From positions 1 through 58,556 of the forward strand of contig NZ_LVWI01000056.1 in the NCBI RefSeq assembly GCF_001909055.1: a stretch of DNA of 58,556 bases. The letters run 5' to 3'. The DNA is from Paenibacillus helianthi. GTDB taxonomy: Bacteria > Bacillota > Bacilli > Paenibacillales > Paenibacillaceae. A program made the position numbers and the translations under genes. Below are positions 18,286 to 26,839 of the stretch, one piece after another; the first letter of the stretch is position 1, and each line of letters opens with the position of its first letter. The notes beneath the pieces are model-generated. The model did no database searches. It was not told the DNA's origin and saw nothing but the letters and a program-made list of their open reading frames with translations.

Positions 18286-18312
18286 AAGTCCGTGCACCTG
18301 CACGGGCTTTTT
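18286..18312 (+). terminator. Terminator after the propeller gene
   Basis: GTCCGTGCA pairs with TGCACGGGC around a two-base centre, followed by TTTTT. Confidence 0.75.
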
Positions 18313-18438
18313 GGTGCGGCCGGGCGGCCACCCGTGAATATCCTTCTTGCTTGTCATGCCCGTCTGCATATTGCAGGCAAGTCCCTCATAGACATGTACT
18401 AATCAATGCTTTTCAAAACAGGTTAAGGGGATGATGTC

Positions 18439-19524
18439 ATGCGCCGGATAACATGGGTACTCGCTATCATTATGAGCGTGACCCTGGTGCTTGCGGGGTG
18501 CGGGAAGAAGGATGCCGCTTCCGTGGTCAAGGATTTGAACAATGTGTCTGATAAATTGGAGAGCAAGCAGGGGGCTTACCAGGGTTCAGGCACAATGACG
18601 CTGTACACCGGCGAGCAGCCACAGGAGTATAAGGTGGAGGTCTGGTACAAGAATCCTTCCTACTACCGGATCAGCCTGTCGAACGTCCAGAAGGATGTGA
18701 CGCAAATCGTGCTGCGCAATGATGAGGGCGTATTCGTACTGACACCTAGCCTTGGCAAAAGCTTTCGCTTCCAGAGCGACTGGCCGGACAATCAAGGCCA
18801 GGTCTATCTGTATCAAACACTGGTCCGGGGAATTGTCTCCGATAACAACCGCCAGTTTGTGGAGGACGGAGACAACTACGTGTTCGAGGTAGCGGCCAAT
18901 TATCAGAGCAGCGCACTGGTCCGCCAGAAGATCTGGCTAGCCAAGAAGACCTATGAGCCTAAGCAGGTGCAGGTCTCTGACTCCGAAGCCAAGGTTGTGG
19001 TGAATGTGAAGTTCGACAGCTTCAAGTTCGATCCGGAATTCACGAAGGATTCTTTTGATATGCAAAAGAATATGGCTACCGGCAAAGCATCCGAAAGCAC
19101 GATGGCGGAAGTTGACGAGAACGGCAACCCGGTGACTGCACCGGAGAACAGTAAACCGTCAGAGAAGCCGGTAACCGCTGAGCTCGGTGATTTCGGAATC
19201 ATCGAACCAGGCTATATTCCTGCCGGTGTGAAGCTTAAGGACTCCAACAAAATTGAGGACAGTAAAGATCATTCTGTACTGATCCGTTATGACGGGACCT
19301 ACCAGTATACGATTATGGAATCGCGTCCGCTGGACCGTGCCGTCTCGCTCGCTCCGGGTAGTGTGATTGATCTGGGCTTCACGGTAGGTCTCCTCAGCGG
19401 TGACGAACAGCAGACACTTACCTGGATGAGTGATGGTGTGGAGTACCGGATTACCAGCGCAAATCTCCCGGTTAATGAAATGATGCAAATCGCCGCTTCT
19501 ATGGAGGAACAAACGGGTAAGTAA
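18439..19524 (+). CDS. YdcC/LolA-like lipoprotein
   Basis: This 361-residue lipoprotein (lipobox LAGC, Cys21) has a LolA-like half-barrel N-terminal domain (about 30-210; GSGTMTLYTGEQPQEYKVEV, YKNPSYYRISL) and a C-terminal DUF4367-like region (about 255-360). B. subtilis YdcC, a sporulation-related protein, has this fold and, from memory, also lies just upstream of alanine racemase, the order seen here. It should be tethered to the outer membrane face or the spore intermembrane space. Its exact role is not established. A Ser/Pro-rich hinge lies between the domains. Confidence 0.85.
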   Translation: MRRITWVLAIIMSVTLVLAGCGKKDAASVVKDLNNVSDKLESKQGAYQGSGTMTLYTGEQPQEYKVEVWYKNPSYYRISLSNVQKDVTQIVLRNDEGVFVLTPSLGKSFRFQSDWPDNQGQVYLYQTLVRGIVSDNNRQFVEDGDNYVFEVAANYQSSALVRQKIWLAKKTYEPKQVQVSDSEAKVVVNVKFDSFKFDPEFTKDSFDMQKNMATGKASESTMAEVDENGNPVTAPENSKPSEKPVTAELGDFGIIEPGYIPAGVKLKDSNKIEDSKDHSVLIRYDGTYQYTIMESRPLDRAVSLAPGSVIDLGFTVGLLSGDEQQTLTWMSDGVEYRITSANLPVNEMMQIAASMEEQTGK

Positions 19525-19535
19525 ATATCAGTAGG

Positions 19536-19590
19536 CGGATACTGCGTATTGTGGGAGTCATTCCTCTACATGCAGTGTCCGTTTTTTTTA
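19536..19590 (+). terminator. Terminator between the YdcC-like gene and alr
   Basis: CGGATACTGC pairs with GCAGTGTCCG (one G-T pair) across a 25-base loop, followed by eight T residues. Confidence 0.8.
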
Positions 19591-19749
19591 TCTTCTTGAC
19601 GAGGACAGGCCCGGTGGTAGTTCTGCAAAAAGATAGTTCCCGCTTACATTGACAGCCGCCTTCCATTAGCATTACCATTGACAGTAAGACTTAAATCAAT
19701 GAGATGCTGCAGGAGATGTTTTACTACAATGTTAGAAGGTGACCCTGAA

Positions 19750-20931
19750 GTGCAAGCAAGCTATCGACCTACAGTAGCCGAGATTAATCTCGATGATCTG
19801 CGTACCAATTATGAGGCCTTCCGTAAGGTTCTTCCAGTGGAGACCAAATTCATGGGATGCGTCAAAGGTAATGCGTACGGCCATGGGGCTGTGGAAGTGA
19901 CCCGGGAGCTGGAACGGCTCGGAGCGGACTATGTAAGTGTAGCTTTTCTGGATGAGGCATTGGAGCTGCGTGAAGCGGGAATACTACTTCCTATTCTCGT
20001 ACTCGGCTACACCTCACCGGAAGGAATAGCCGTTGCCTGGAAGAACCATGTAACCGTAACACTGTTCACACCGGAGGTGCTTGAGGCGGTAAGACAGCTT
20101 CCTGACCTACCGGAGCACCGGCTGAAGGTGCACATCAAGATTGACAGCGGGATGGGAAGGCTGGGGCTTTTACCGGCTGACGCGCCTGAGTTCATCGCTG
20201 AAGTGCATTCTGTAGCGCAGGCGGAGCTGGAGGGAATGTTCACACATTTTGCCAAAGCAGACGAAGAAGACAAAAGCTATACACTGTTGCAGCACCGACG
20301 GTTCATGAGCGTGGCCGAAACGCTTCGGGACAGAAACATTCACATCCCGATCATACATACGGGCAATAGCGCTACGGCCATTGATACACCTCTTCTATCC
20401 CGAAACATGGTGCGTGTAGGCATAAGCTTGTACGGTCTCTATCCCTCCACAGAGGTGAACCACGAGCTTGTGGCTTTACACCCGGTAATGACGCTGAAAA
20501 CGCAGGCGGTATATGTAAAGACCTTGCCGCCGGATTGGGGAATCAGCTACGGCACCCGGTATTTCACAGACAGCGAAGAGATCATTGCAACGCTTCCTGT
20601 GGGGTACGCTGACGGATATTCCCGCATGCTAACAGGCAAAGCGGAGGTGCTAATACGAGGACGCCGCGTTCCTGTCGTCGGAACGATCTGCATGGACCAG
20701 TGTATGGTAACGCTCAAATCTTTCGCTGAAGAAGCGGAACAAATCAAAGCTGGCGAAGAGGTTGTTCTCATCGGCCGCCAGGGCGCCGTGTCCATTACGG
20801 CGGATGAACTGGCACTCCATCTTGGAACGATTCACTACGAGGTAATCTGTATGCTGGCCCACCGGGTGCCGCGTGTGTATGTACGCGAAGGCACTGCTCC
20901 GAACCTGGTCAACCCCTTGCTGCAGACCTAA
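19750..20931 (+). CDS. alr: Alanine racemase
   Basis: The enzyme interconverts L- and D-alanine with PLP, supplying D-alanine for peptidoglycan. The PLP lysine lies in VKGNAYGHG and the second catalytic Tyr in GISYGTRYF. I chose the GTG at 19750 because AAGGTGA lies seven bases upstream and because the PLP lysine then falls at residue 39, as in Geobacillus alanine racemase. ATGs at 19678 and 19729 are in frame but have poorer ribosome spacing and add non-conserved residues. The product is 393 residues. It is followed by the ndoAI-ndoA pair, as in B. subtilis. Confidence 0.95.
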   Translation: MQASYRPTVAEINLDDLRTNYEAFRKVLPVETKFMGCVKGNAYGHGAVEVTRELERLGADYVSVAFLDEALELREAGILLPILVLGYTSPEGIAVAWKNHVTVTLFTPEVLEAVRQLPDLPEHRLKVHIKIDSGMGRLGLLPADAPEFIAEVHSVAQAELEGMFTHFAKADEEDKSYTLLQHRRFMSVAETLRDRNIHIPIIHTGNSATAIDTPLLSRNMVRVGISLYGLYPSTEVNHELVALHPVMTLKTQAVYVKTLPPDWGISYGTRYFTDSEEIIATLPVGYADGYSRMLTGKAEVLIRGRRVPVVGTICMDQCMVTLKSFAEEAEQIKAGEEVVLIGRQGAVSITADELALHLGTIHYEVICMLAHRVPRVYVREGTAPNLVNPLLQT

Positions 20932-21143
20932 TGTCATTGCCGTGCTACTCATGCAGGAACTGAATAGAAGGATTATGCCGTGTAGACTAGTATGACTTAT
21001 GGTCTATACGAACCGCCAATTGTAGTTTATAATGGAATGCAGCATACTTGATATACTGGCGGCATATATTCCTTGTATAAAATTCCTTGTATATTGTAAC
21101 ACTGGAACACAAGGGCAGAAGGTTTGTGGGGGTGGAAGAGAAG

Positions 21144-21425
21144 GTGGCCAATTTGCAGAACACCAAAAGAATCATGATCAGCTTGCCCGATCATCTCTTG
21201 CAGGAAGTGGATGGGATCGTCCAATTGGAGAACTCCAACCGGAGTGAATTGATCAGGCAGGCCATGAAGCTGTATCTAAGCGAACGGAGGAAACGGACCA
21301 TACGCGATTCGATGCAGCGTGGCTATATGGAAATGGCTAAAATCAATTTGACCATGGCGTGCGAGGCGTTTCTCGCGGAGGAAGATGCAGACAGTACTCT
21401 TGGCCGCTTAGTAAGCGGGGTGTAG
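21144..21425 (+). CDS. ndoAI: Antitoxin EndoAI
   Basis: This is the ribbon-helix-helix antitoxin of the EndoA (MazF) toxin. The N-terminal strand is KRIMISLPDHLL and the helices carry NRSELIRQAMKLYLSERR. The C-terminal part (RRGYMEMAKINL-type QRGYMEMAKINL, ending RLVSGV) wraps the toxin and is nearly the B. subtilis sequence. From the GTG at 21144 the product has 93 residues, the B. subtilis length, with GGGGTGG about ten bases upstream. GTG 21132 is an alternative. It ends three bases before the toxin gene, so both are co-translated. Confidence 0.93.
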   Translation: MANLQNTKRIMISLPDHLLQEVDGIVQLENSNRSELIRQAMKLYLSERRKRTIRDSMQRGYMEMAKINLTMACEAFLAEEDADSTLGRLVSGV

Positions 21426-21428
21426 ATA

Positions 21429-21779
21429 TTGATCGTTAAACGCGGCGACGTTTTTTTTGCCGACCTTTCGCCGGTGGTGGGTTCAGAACAAGGCGGAGTA
21501 CGGCCGGTACTGGTCATTCAGAACGATATTGGCAATCGCTTCAGCCCGACAGTCATTGTGGCAGCCATCACTGCCCAGATTCAGAAGGCTAAACTGCCGA
21601 CGCATGTAGAAATTGATGCGGCTGCTCACGGCTTTGACCGGGATTCCGTCATATTACTGGAGCAGGTTCGGACAATTGACAAACAACGCTTAACCGATAA
21701 GATCACCCACCTGGATGATGAAACGATGAAACTGGTGGACGATTCGCTGCAAATCAGCCTGGGACTGATTGATTTTTGA
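21429..21779 (+). CDS. ndoA: Endoribonuclease toxin EndoA (MazF family)
   Basis: The 116-residue protein starts at a TTG with MIVKRGDVFFADLSPVVGSE, and continues with GGVRPVLVIQNDIGNRFSPT and LLEQVRTIDKQRL, nearly identical to B. subtilis EndoA. The family cuts single-stranded RNA, at UACAU in B. subtilis, and is held inactive by EndoAI. The catalytic Arg in the GGVRP loop is present. The three-base spacing and rare TTG start should keep toxin output below antitoxin output. A terminator follows. Confidence 0.95.
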   Translation: MIVKRGDVFFADLSPVVGSEQGGVRPVLVIQNDIGNRFSPTVIVAAITAQIQKAKLPTHVEIDAAAHGFDRDSVILLEQVRTIDKQRLTDKITHLDDETMKLVDDSLQISLGLIDF

Positions 21780-21816
21780 ATCAGGCAGACTATAGATCGC
21801 ATGGTAATGTATGGAA

Positions 21817-21850
21817 AGGCGCACTCGGGATAACCCGGTGCGTCTTTTTT
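21817..21850 (+). terminator. Terminator after ndoA
   Basis: An imperfect stem GGCGCAC-CGGG with CCCG-GTGCGTC has an ATAA loop and is followed by TTTTTT. Confidence 0.8.
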
Positions 21851-21912
21851 AACTCTATATGAACGCTATGCCGGGCAGACGGTATCCATTTCACTTTGAG
21901 AAAACCCTGTGC

Positions 21913-21937
21913 TATAATTAGACCGTACGGTCGGTCT
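21913..21937 (+). promoter_or_regulatory. Promoter and operator of the second TetR gene
   Basis: TATAAT (21913-21918) is followed directly by the inverted repeat AGACCG-TACGGT-CGGTCT (21920-21937), covering the expected start of transcription. The same arms recur before the downstream exporter. The placement fits autorepression. The -35 region is weak. Confidence 0.8.
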
Positions 21938-21945
21938 AGAAGGAG

Positions 21946-22554
21946 GTGGTCAGGATTAAAGGACGTTCTGACGGAGAAGAGACAAAGAAACGCATAGTGC
22001 AGAAGGCAGCACAGCTGTTTGTGCAAAAAGGATACGGAGCGGTAACCATGAACGAGGTGTGTTCAGCGGCCAAGGTCAGCAAAGGGAGCCTGTATCATCA
22101 TTTTCCCAGCAAGGATGAGCTGTTCCTGTACATTGTGGAAGATGATACAGAGCAATGGCTGCTCCAGTGGACACAGAAGAAGAGCAGCATCAGCGGTTTC
22201 GAAGAGCGGTTCTATGCACTTGGTGAGCATTATGCGAACGATTACCAGAACCCGCTGATCCGGGCACTTGAGGAATATGCCAGATCCCGTGCCCTTTCCA
22301 ATGAGGTTCAAGAGCGTCTTGCACGGCTCTACGAGTCCGGCTCAGAAGCCTGCCGCAATCTTCTGCAAGAGGGGATGGACTCTGGATATCTGGTCAAAGG
22401 CGATCTGGACAATTATGTAATCGTTGTGAGCGGACTGCTGGAGGGTGTCGGCAGAGTTAGCGAGATCATGGCCGTTGTCCATGCGCCGAATGATATCATG
22501 AAATTTTACCGGGAAGCGATAGCGCTGCTGCTGCAGGGTATACGTGCGCGGTAA
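21946..22554 (+). CDS. TetR-family repressor of the downstream MFS exporter
   Basis: This repressor of about 200 residues has the HTH segment GAVTMNEVCSAAKVSKGSLYHHF, followed by PSKDELFLYIV, the hallmark of TetR proteins that control efflux. AGGAGG (21941-21946) overlaps the GTG taken here as start. An ATT at 21955 sits at ideal spacing and could be the true, non-standard start, so the N-terminus is uncertain by three residues. It precedes an MFS gene in the same direction. Both promoters carry the same AGACCG-N6-CGGTCT operator. Confidence 0.88.
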   Translation: MVRIKGRSDGEETKKRIVQKAAQLFVQKGYGAVTMNEVCSAAKVSKGSLYHHFPSKDELFLYIVEDDTEQWLLQWTQKKSSISGFEERFYALGEHYANDYQNPLIRALEEYARSRALSNEVQERLARLYESGSEACRNLLQEGMDSGYLVKGDLDNYVIVVSGLLEGVGRVSEIMAVVHAPNDIMKFYREAIALLLQGIRAR

Positions 22555-22687
22555 GGGAACGTGGCAAATTTCCAATATGGCAAGATTAGAGGTAAATGTA
22601 CCTTTGAAATCGCCGCGAACGGGCAATATGGCGGAAAGAGTTAAATTACCACGCGGTATGTACCCGTTGGGTGATTTTCTTATCATG

Positions 22688-22712
22688 TGTAATTAGACCG
22701 GGTGGTCGGTCT
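22688..22712 (+). promoter_or_regulatory. Promoter and operator of the MFS exporter
   Basis: TGTAAT (22688-22693) followed by AGACCG-GGTGGT-CGGTCT (22695-22712) repeats the arrangement at 21913-21937. The arms are identical and only the six-base centre differs. Confidence 0.8.
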
Positions 22713-22790
22713 TGTGCGGAATATATTAATAACTAACGGGAACACCGAAGATATGAACATTGTGTTCTGGGAATACGGAGGTTACTTCAA

Positions 22791-23999
22791 ATGAAATTAT
22801 TACTTAGAAACCGGGGCGCGATGCTGCTCCTGATGCTGAATATATTCCTGGCCTTTACAGGGATTGGTCTGGTTGTTCCAATTATGCCCACTTACATGAA
22901 TGAGCTGCACATTGGAGGCAGTATAGTTGGATTGCTGGTGGCCGCCTTCTCACTGACCCAGCTGATTCTCTCCCCTTGGGCCGGCGGACTGTCCGATAGA
23001 GTGGGGCGCAAAAAAATCATTGTCTGCGGATTGGTTGTCTTTGCAGTGTCGGAGCTGTTGTTTGGTCTTGCCGAATCAAGCTGGCTGCTGTTTGTGTCGA
23101 GAATGCTGGGAGGTGCCGGAGCAGCCCTGATTATGCCTGCGGTCATGGCCTATGTAGCGGATACGACCTCTATGGAGGAACGGGCTAAAGGCATGGGACT
23201 GATTAATGCTGCCATTACTACCGGGTTTATCATTGGACCGGGGCTGGGGGGCTATCTGGCTGAGCTTGGCATTCGTGTGCCTTTCTTCGCGGCTGCGGGT
23301 GCTGCAGCATTTGTTGGCGTGGTGACCTTCTTTGTACTGCCGGAGTCCCGTTCCCGGGAGCAGCTTGCCGCAGCCGGGTCCAAGGAGGGGAGTAAAGACC
23401 GCCTTATCTCCCAACTGGTGCGTTCCTACCGGGAACCCTACTTTTTCGGCTTGCTGATCGTTTTCGTGCTTTCCTTCGGGCTTGCTAATTATGAGACGGT
23501 ATTCGGATTGTTTGTGGATCACAAGTTTGGGTTCACGCCCAAGGATATCGCCTTTGTCCTGACCTTTGGTTCGATTTCGGGAGCTGTGATTCAGGTTACG
23601 GCGTTCAGCTGGATTTTGAACCGTTTTGGCGAAAATAAGGTCATTTCGGCCTCTCTGCTTGCTGCTGGCTTATTTATCCTTTTGACCTTATTTGTAAAGG
23701 GCTATTGGGCGATCGTCGCTGTGACCTTCATTGTGTTTCTTGCCATGGATATTCTGCGTCCTGCTGTCGGCACACAGCTCTCCAAAATGGCCGTGGAATC
23801 ACAGCAGGGCTTCGTGATGGGCATGAATTCTGCCTATACAAGTCTCGGGAATATTGCCGGACCTATTGTCGCAGGCGTCCTGTTTGACCTGGATATTAAC
23901 TTTCCATATGCTGTGGCTGCGCTTGTACTCGTGCTCTGTTTTGTGCTGTCGCTCGGTTCACGAAAACGGATGAGCCGCCCCGGCCGGCAAGTGAAGTAA
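22791..23999 (+). CDS. MFS multidrug exporter (Bmr/NorA-like)
   Basis: The 402-residue, twelve-helix transporter has motif A GGLSDRVGRKKII between helices 2 and 3 and the antiporter motif C GFIIGPGLGGYLAE in helix 5, both diagnostic of drug/proton antiporters such as Bmr and NorA. It should export hydrophobic cationic drugs across the membrane. The upstream operator and same-strand TetR gene indicate substrate-inducible expression. CGGAGG lies ten bases before the ATG. Confidence 0.88.
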   Translation: MKLLLRNRGAMLLLMLNIFLAFTGIGLVVPIMPTYMNELHIGGSIVGLLVAAFSLTQLILSPWAGGLSDRVGRKKIIVCGLVVFAVSELLFGLAESSWLLFVSRMLGGAGAALIMPAVMAYVADTTSMEERAKGMGLINAAITTGFIIGPGLGGYLAELGIRVPFFAAAGAAAFVGVVTFFVLPESRSREQLAAAGSKEGSKDRLISQLVRSYREPYFFGLLIVFVLSFGLANYETVFGLFVDHKFGFTPKDIAFVLTFGSISGAVIQVTAFSWILNRFGENKVISASLLAAGLFILLTLFVKGYWAIVAVTFIVFLAMDILRPAVGTQLSKMAVESQQGFVMGMNSAYTSLGNIAGPIVAGVLFDLDINFPYAVAALVLVLCFVLSLGSRKRMSRPGRQVK

Positions 24000-24101
24000 T
24001 GGTCTGCTGCTGCTCCCGGATTTTGGCGCGGAGCTAATCTGTGATACTATTTCAGGTAGAGATCATATGAACACAGACCGTGTACGGAAAGAGGGATTTC
24101 A

Positions 24102-26330
24102 TTGACAGTGGATACAAATCAAGGGGGTCTGGCGGCTGAAGAAGCGCTGGCCCGCCAGGAGCAGGAAACGATCACACAGGCGATTGCCAAGGAGCTTGGC
24201 ATCAGTGTGAAGCAGGTGCGGACGACGGTAGGGCTGCTGGATGAGGGGAATACGATTCCTTTTATCGCCCGCTACCGTAAGGAAATGACCGGCGAGCTGG
24301 ACGAGAACGTGCTGCGTGATATTGAAGAGCGGCTGGGCTATCTGCGCAATCTGGGGGACCGCAAGAAGGATGTACTCCGCAGCATCGAGGAGCAGGGTAA
24401 GCTGACACCGGAGCTGCATCAGCAGATTATGAAGGCGGTCAAGCTGCAGGAAGTGGAGGATTTGTACCGTCCGTTCAAGCAGAAGCGCAAGACAAGAGCA
24501 AGTGTGGCTAAGGAAAAAGGGCTGGAACCGCTGGCAGACTGGGTCATGGAGCAACGCCGTCAGGGCAACCCGCTGGAGGAAGCCGCGAAATATATAGATG
24601 TGGACAAAGGTGTGGAAAGCGCCGAGCTGGCGCTTCAAGGTGCGATGGACATCATCGCGGAGAACATTGCCGACGATCCCGCGATCCGTTCCTGGGTCCG
24701 CCAGTATACAGCCAGCCAAGGTGTGCTGGTCTCGGAAGCGAAGGATGCAGAGCAGGAGAGCGTCTACGAGAATTACTATAATTACCGTGAACCGGTACAT
24801 AAAATGCCGCCGCACCGCATTCTCGCCATCAACCGCGGCGAGCGGGAGAACGTGCTGAAGGTCGGCATCGAGGTGACTGCCGACAAGATTCATGCTTTTA
24901 TCCAGCGGAAGCTGATTAAGGGGCCGTCCCCGGTCAAAGACCTGCTGGAAGCCGTGACCGAGGACGCCTACAAGCGGCTGATCGCACCTTCCGTGGAGCG
25001 CGAGGTGCGCGGGGAGATGACGGAAAAAGGTGAAACGCAAGCGATTTCCATCTTCTCCGGAAATCTGCGCAGCCTGCTGCTGCAGCCGCCGGTGAAGGGT
25101 CGAAGCGTTCTTGGCGTCGACCCGGCCTACCGCACCGGCTGCAAGCTGGCCGTGGTGGACGACACCGGCAAGCTGCTGGAGGTGGCGGTCACCTATCCAA
25201 CGCCGCCGAACAACAAGAAGAAAGAGGCGGCGGCGAAGTTCAAAGAGCTGATTGCCAAATATGGCATACAGCTCATAGTGATCGGCAACGGCACCGGCTC
25301 GCGGGAGACGGAGCAGTTCACCGCCGAGGTCATCGCAGAGATCGGCGATCCTGGGCTGGCGTACCTCATTGTCAATGAGGCCGGAGCCAGTGTGTATTCT
25401 GCCTCCAAGCTGGCGCAGGAGGAGTTCCCTGATCTGGATGTGGCGGAGCGCAGCGCCGCCTCCATCGCCCGCCGCGTGCAGGACCCGCTCGCGGAGCTGG
25501 TGAAGATCGATCCGAAGGCGATCGGTGTCGGGCAGTACCAGCATGACGTTTCCCAGAAGCATCTGGAGGAGAGTCTTAAAGGTGTTGTAGAATCGGCGGT
25601 TAACCATGTGGGTGTTGACGTGAACACGGCCTCCGCTTCCCTGCTGTCCTATGTCGCCGGGGTCAATGCGACCATTGCCAAGAATATTGTGAAGTTCCGC
25701 GAGGAGAACGGCAAGTTCACCACGCGCAAGCAGCTGCAGAAGGTCCCGCGCCTGGGTGCCAAATCCTACGAGCAGTGTATCGGTTTCCTGCGCATTCCCG
25801 GCGGCGACAACACGCTGGACCGGACGCCTATCCACCCGGAATCCTATCCGGTGGTGGACCGTCTGTTCCGGGAGCTGGGGCTGGATGTATCCTCGCTCGG
25901 CAGCAAGGAAGTCGCCTCACAGCTTGAGGCACAGGATGCCGCTGAGCTGGCCGTGAAGCTGGAAGTCGGCGTGCCTACACTGCGTGACATCCTGGAAAGC
26001 CTGCAGCGTCCGGGCCGCGATCCGCGTGAGGAGCTGCCGCTGCCGATCTTCCGCACGGATGTGCTGAAGATCGAGGACCTGGTTCCCGGTATGGAGATGC
26101 AGGGAACGGTACGCAACGTAATTGATTTCGGAGCCTTTGTCGATATCGGCATCAAGAACGACGGGCTGGTGCATATTTCCCAGCTAAGCGGGAGCTTTGT
26201 GAAGCATCCGATGGACGTGGTCTCCGTGGGAGACAACGTTACCGTATGGGTGATGGGTGTCGACCTGAAGAAAGGCCGTGTCAGCCTGACCATGCGCCCG
26301 CCGCGTGATAATGCCGGAGGCGCGAAGTAA
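24102..26330 (+). CDS. tex: Tex-family S1 RNA-binding transcription accessory protein
   Basis: At 742 residues this is the usual Tex length and order: helical N-terminus with IPFIARYRKEMTGELDE (about 50-65), a YqgF/RNase H-like domain around VLGVDPAYRTGCKLAVVD, helix-hairpin-helix motifs (ASLLSYVAGVNATIAKNIV; RLGAKSYEQC-like), and a C-terminal S1 domain (GMEMQGTVRNVIDFGAFVDI). Tex binds nucleic acid and associates with transcription complexes. The start is a TTG with GAGGG upstream; GTG 24108 is an alternative. A shadow frame on the opposite strand is not coding. Confidence 0.95.
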   Translation: MTVDTNQGGLAAEEALARQEQETITQAIAKELGISVKQVRTTVGLLDEGNTIPFIARYRKEMTGELDENVLRDIEERLGYLRNLGDRKKDVLRSIEEQGKLTPELHQQIMKAVKLQEVEDLYRPFKQKRKTRASVAKEKGLEPLADWVMEQRRQGNPLEEAAKYIDVDKGVESAELALQGAMDIIAENIADDPAIRSWVRQYTASQGVLVSEAKDAEQESVYENYYNYREPVHKMPPHRILAINRGERENVLKVGIEVTADKIHAFIQRKLIKGPSPVKDLLEAVTEDAYKRLIAPSVEREVRGEMTEKGETQAISIFSGNLRSLLLQPPVKGRSVLGVDPAYRTGCKLAVVDDTGKLLEVAVTYPTPPNNKKKEAAAKFKELIAKYGIQLIVIGNGTGSRETEQFTAEVIAEIGDPGLAYLIVNEAGASVYSASKLAQEEFPDLDVAERSAASIARRVQDPLAELVKIDPKAIGVGQYQHDVSQKHLEESLKGVVESAVNHVGVDVNTASASLLSYVAGVNATIAKNIVKFREENGKFTTRKQLQKVPRLGAKSYEQCIGFLRIPGGDNTLDRTPIHPESYPVVDRLFRELGLDVSSLGSKEVASQLEAQDAAELAVKLEVGVPTLRDILESLQRPGRDPREELPLPIFRTDVLKIEDLVPGMEMQGTVRNVIDFGAFVDIGIKNDGLVHISQLSGSFVKHPMDVVSVGDNVTVWVMGVDLKKGRVSLTMRPPRDNAGGAK

Positions 26331-26342
26331 AATATTAAGCCA

Positions 26343-26379
26343 GCCATCTGCATCGGAAGTCGAAGCAGATGGCTTTTTT
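26343..26379 (+). terminator. Terminator after tex
   Basis: GCCATCTGC pairs with GCAGATGGC across a 13-base loop, followed by six T residues. Confidence 0.9.
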
Positions 26380-26504
26380 GTTGTAGAGGAAATTATACTG
26401 TGAAAAAAACGGTGGATCACTCCGATTGAAAAGTGAGAGGGATAAACGTGAAGAAACAGACCGGAGGAAACGAAATAGAATAAACAACCAAGTCGATAAA
26501 GTGA

Positions 26505-26708
26505 TTCAATATTATTTTTGATGGCCTAAGAGGAAATACCTCTGATCCCACCGTAAACGGGCTAGCAGGCAGAATGAGAGGTAGGAATACTCTTGATTGG
26601 GGAACAATGCCGTTACCTGCGGCAATGAGATGCTGGATTCACCCGTTAGGGGAGTGGGTTCCTTGTCAAAACGGAGGCGTTCCTTCGGGAACCACTACAA
26701 TAATATAA
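26505..26708 (+). other. Unassigned open frame in hairpin-rich intergenic DNA
   Basis: The 460 bases between the tex terminator and the next gene hold no recognised gene. A 68-codon frame (26505-26708) is open without an early start codon and encodes NTSDPTVNGLAGRMRGR and LDWGTMPLPAAMRCW-like text that I cannot assign. Joining it across the T-run near 26517 to the upstream frame (NNQVDKVIQYYF) would extend it, suggesting a frameshifted gene relic. The same bases form several hairpins, including GTTCC-TTCG-GGAAC with a UUCG-type loop and TGCCG-N7-CGGCA. A structured RNA is therefore an alternative. Confidence 0.35.
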
Positions 26709-26839
26709 GCTGCACATTGTAACTCTTATTGGCTTAAGGTACTGAATAGTACTGAATAGATATATTCATTTATTAGCTAGCCGCACTATTTTCCATCATG
26801 ATATTATTTGGAATAATATAGGAAAAGGTGGAGACGTTA

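Noticed and set aside
24099..25835. A 578-residue open frame on the minus strand opposite tex
   Set aside because: It is an antisense shadow of the GC-biased tex codons. Composition is dominated by Leu, Arg, His and Gln, with no domain, and tex itself matches its family over the whole length.
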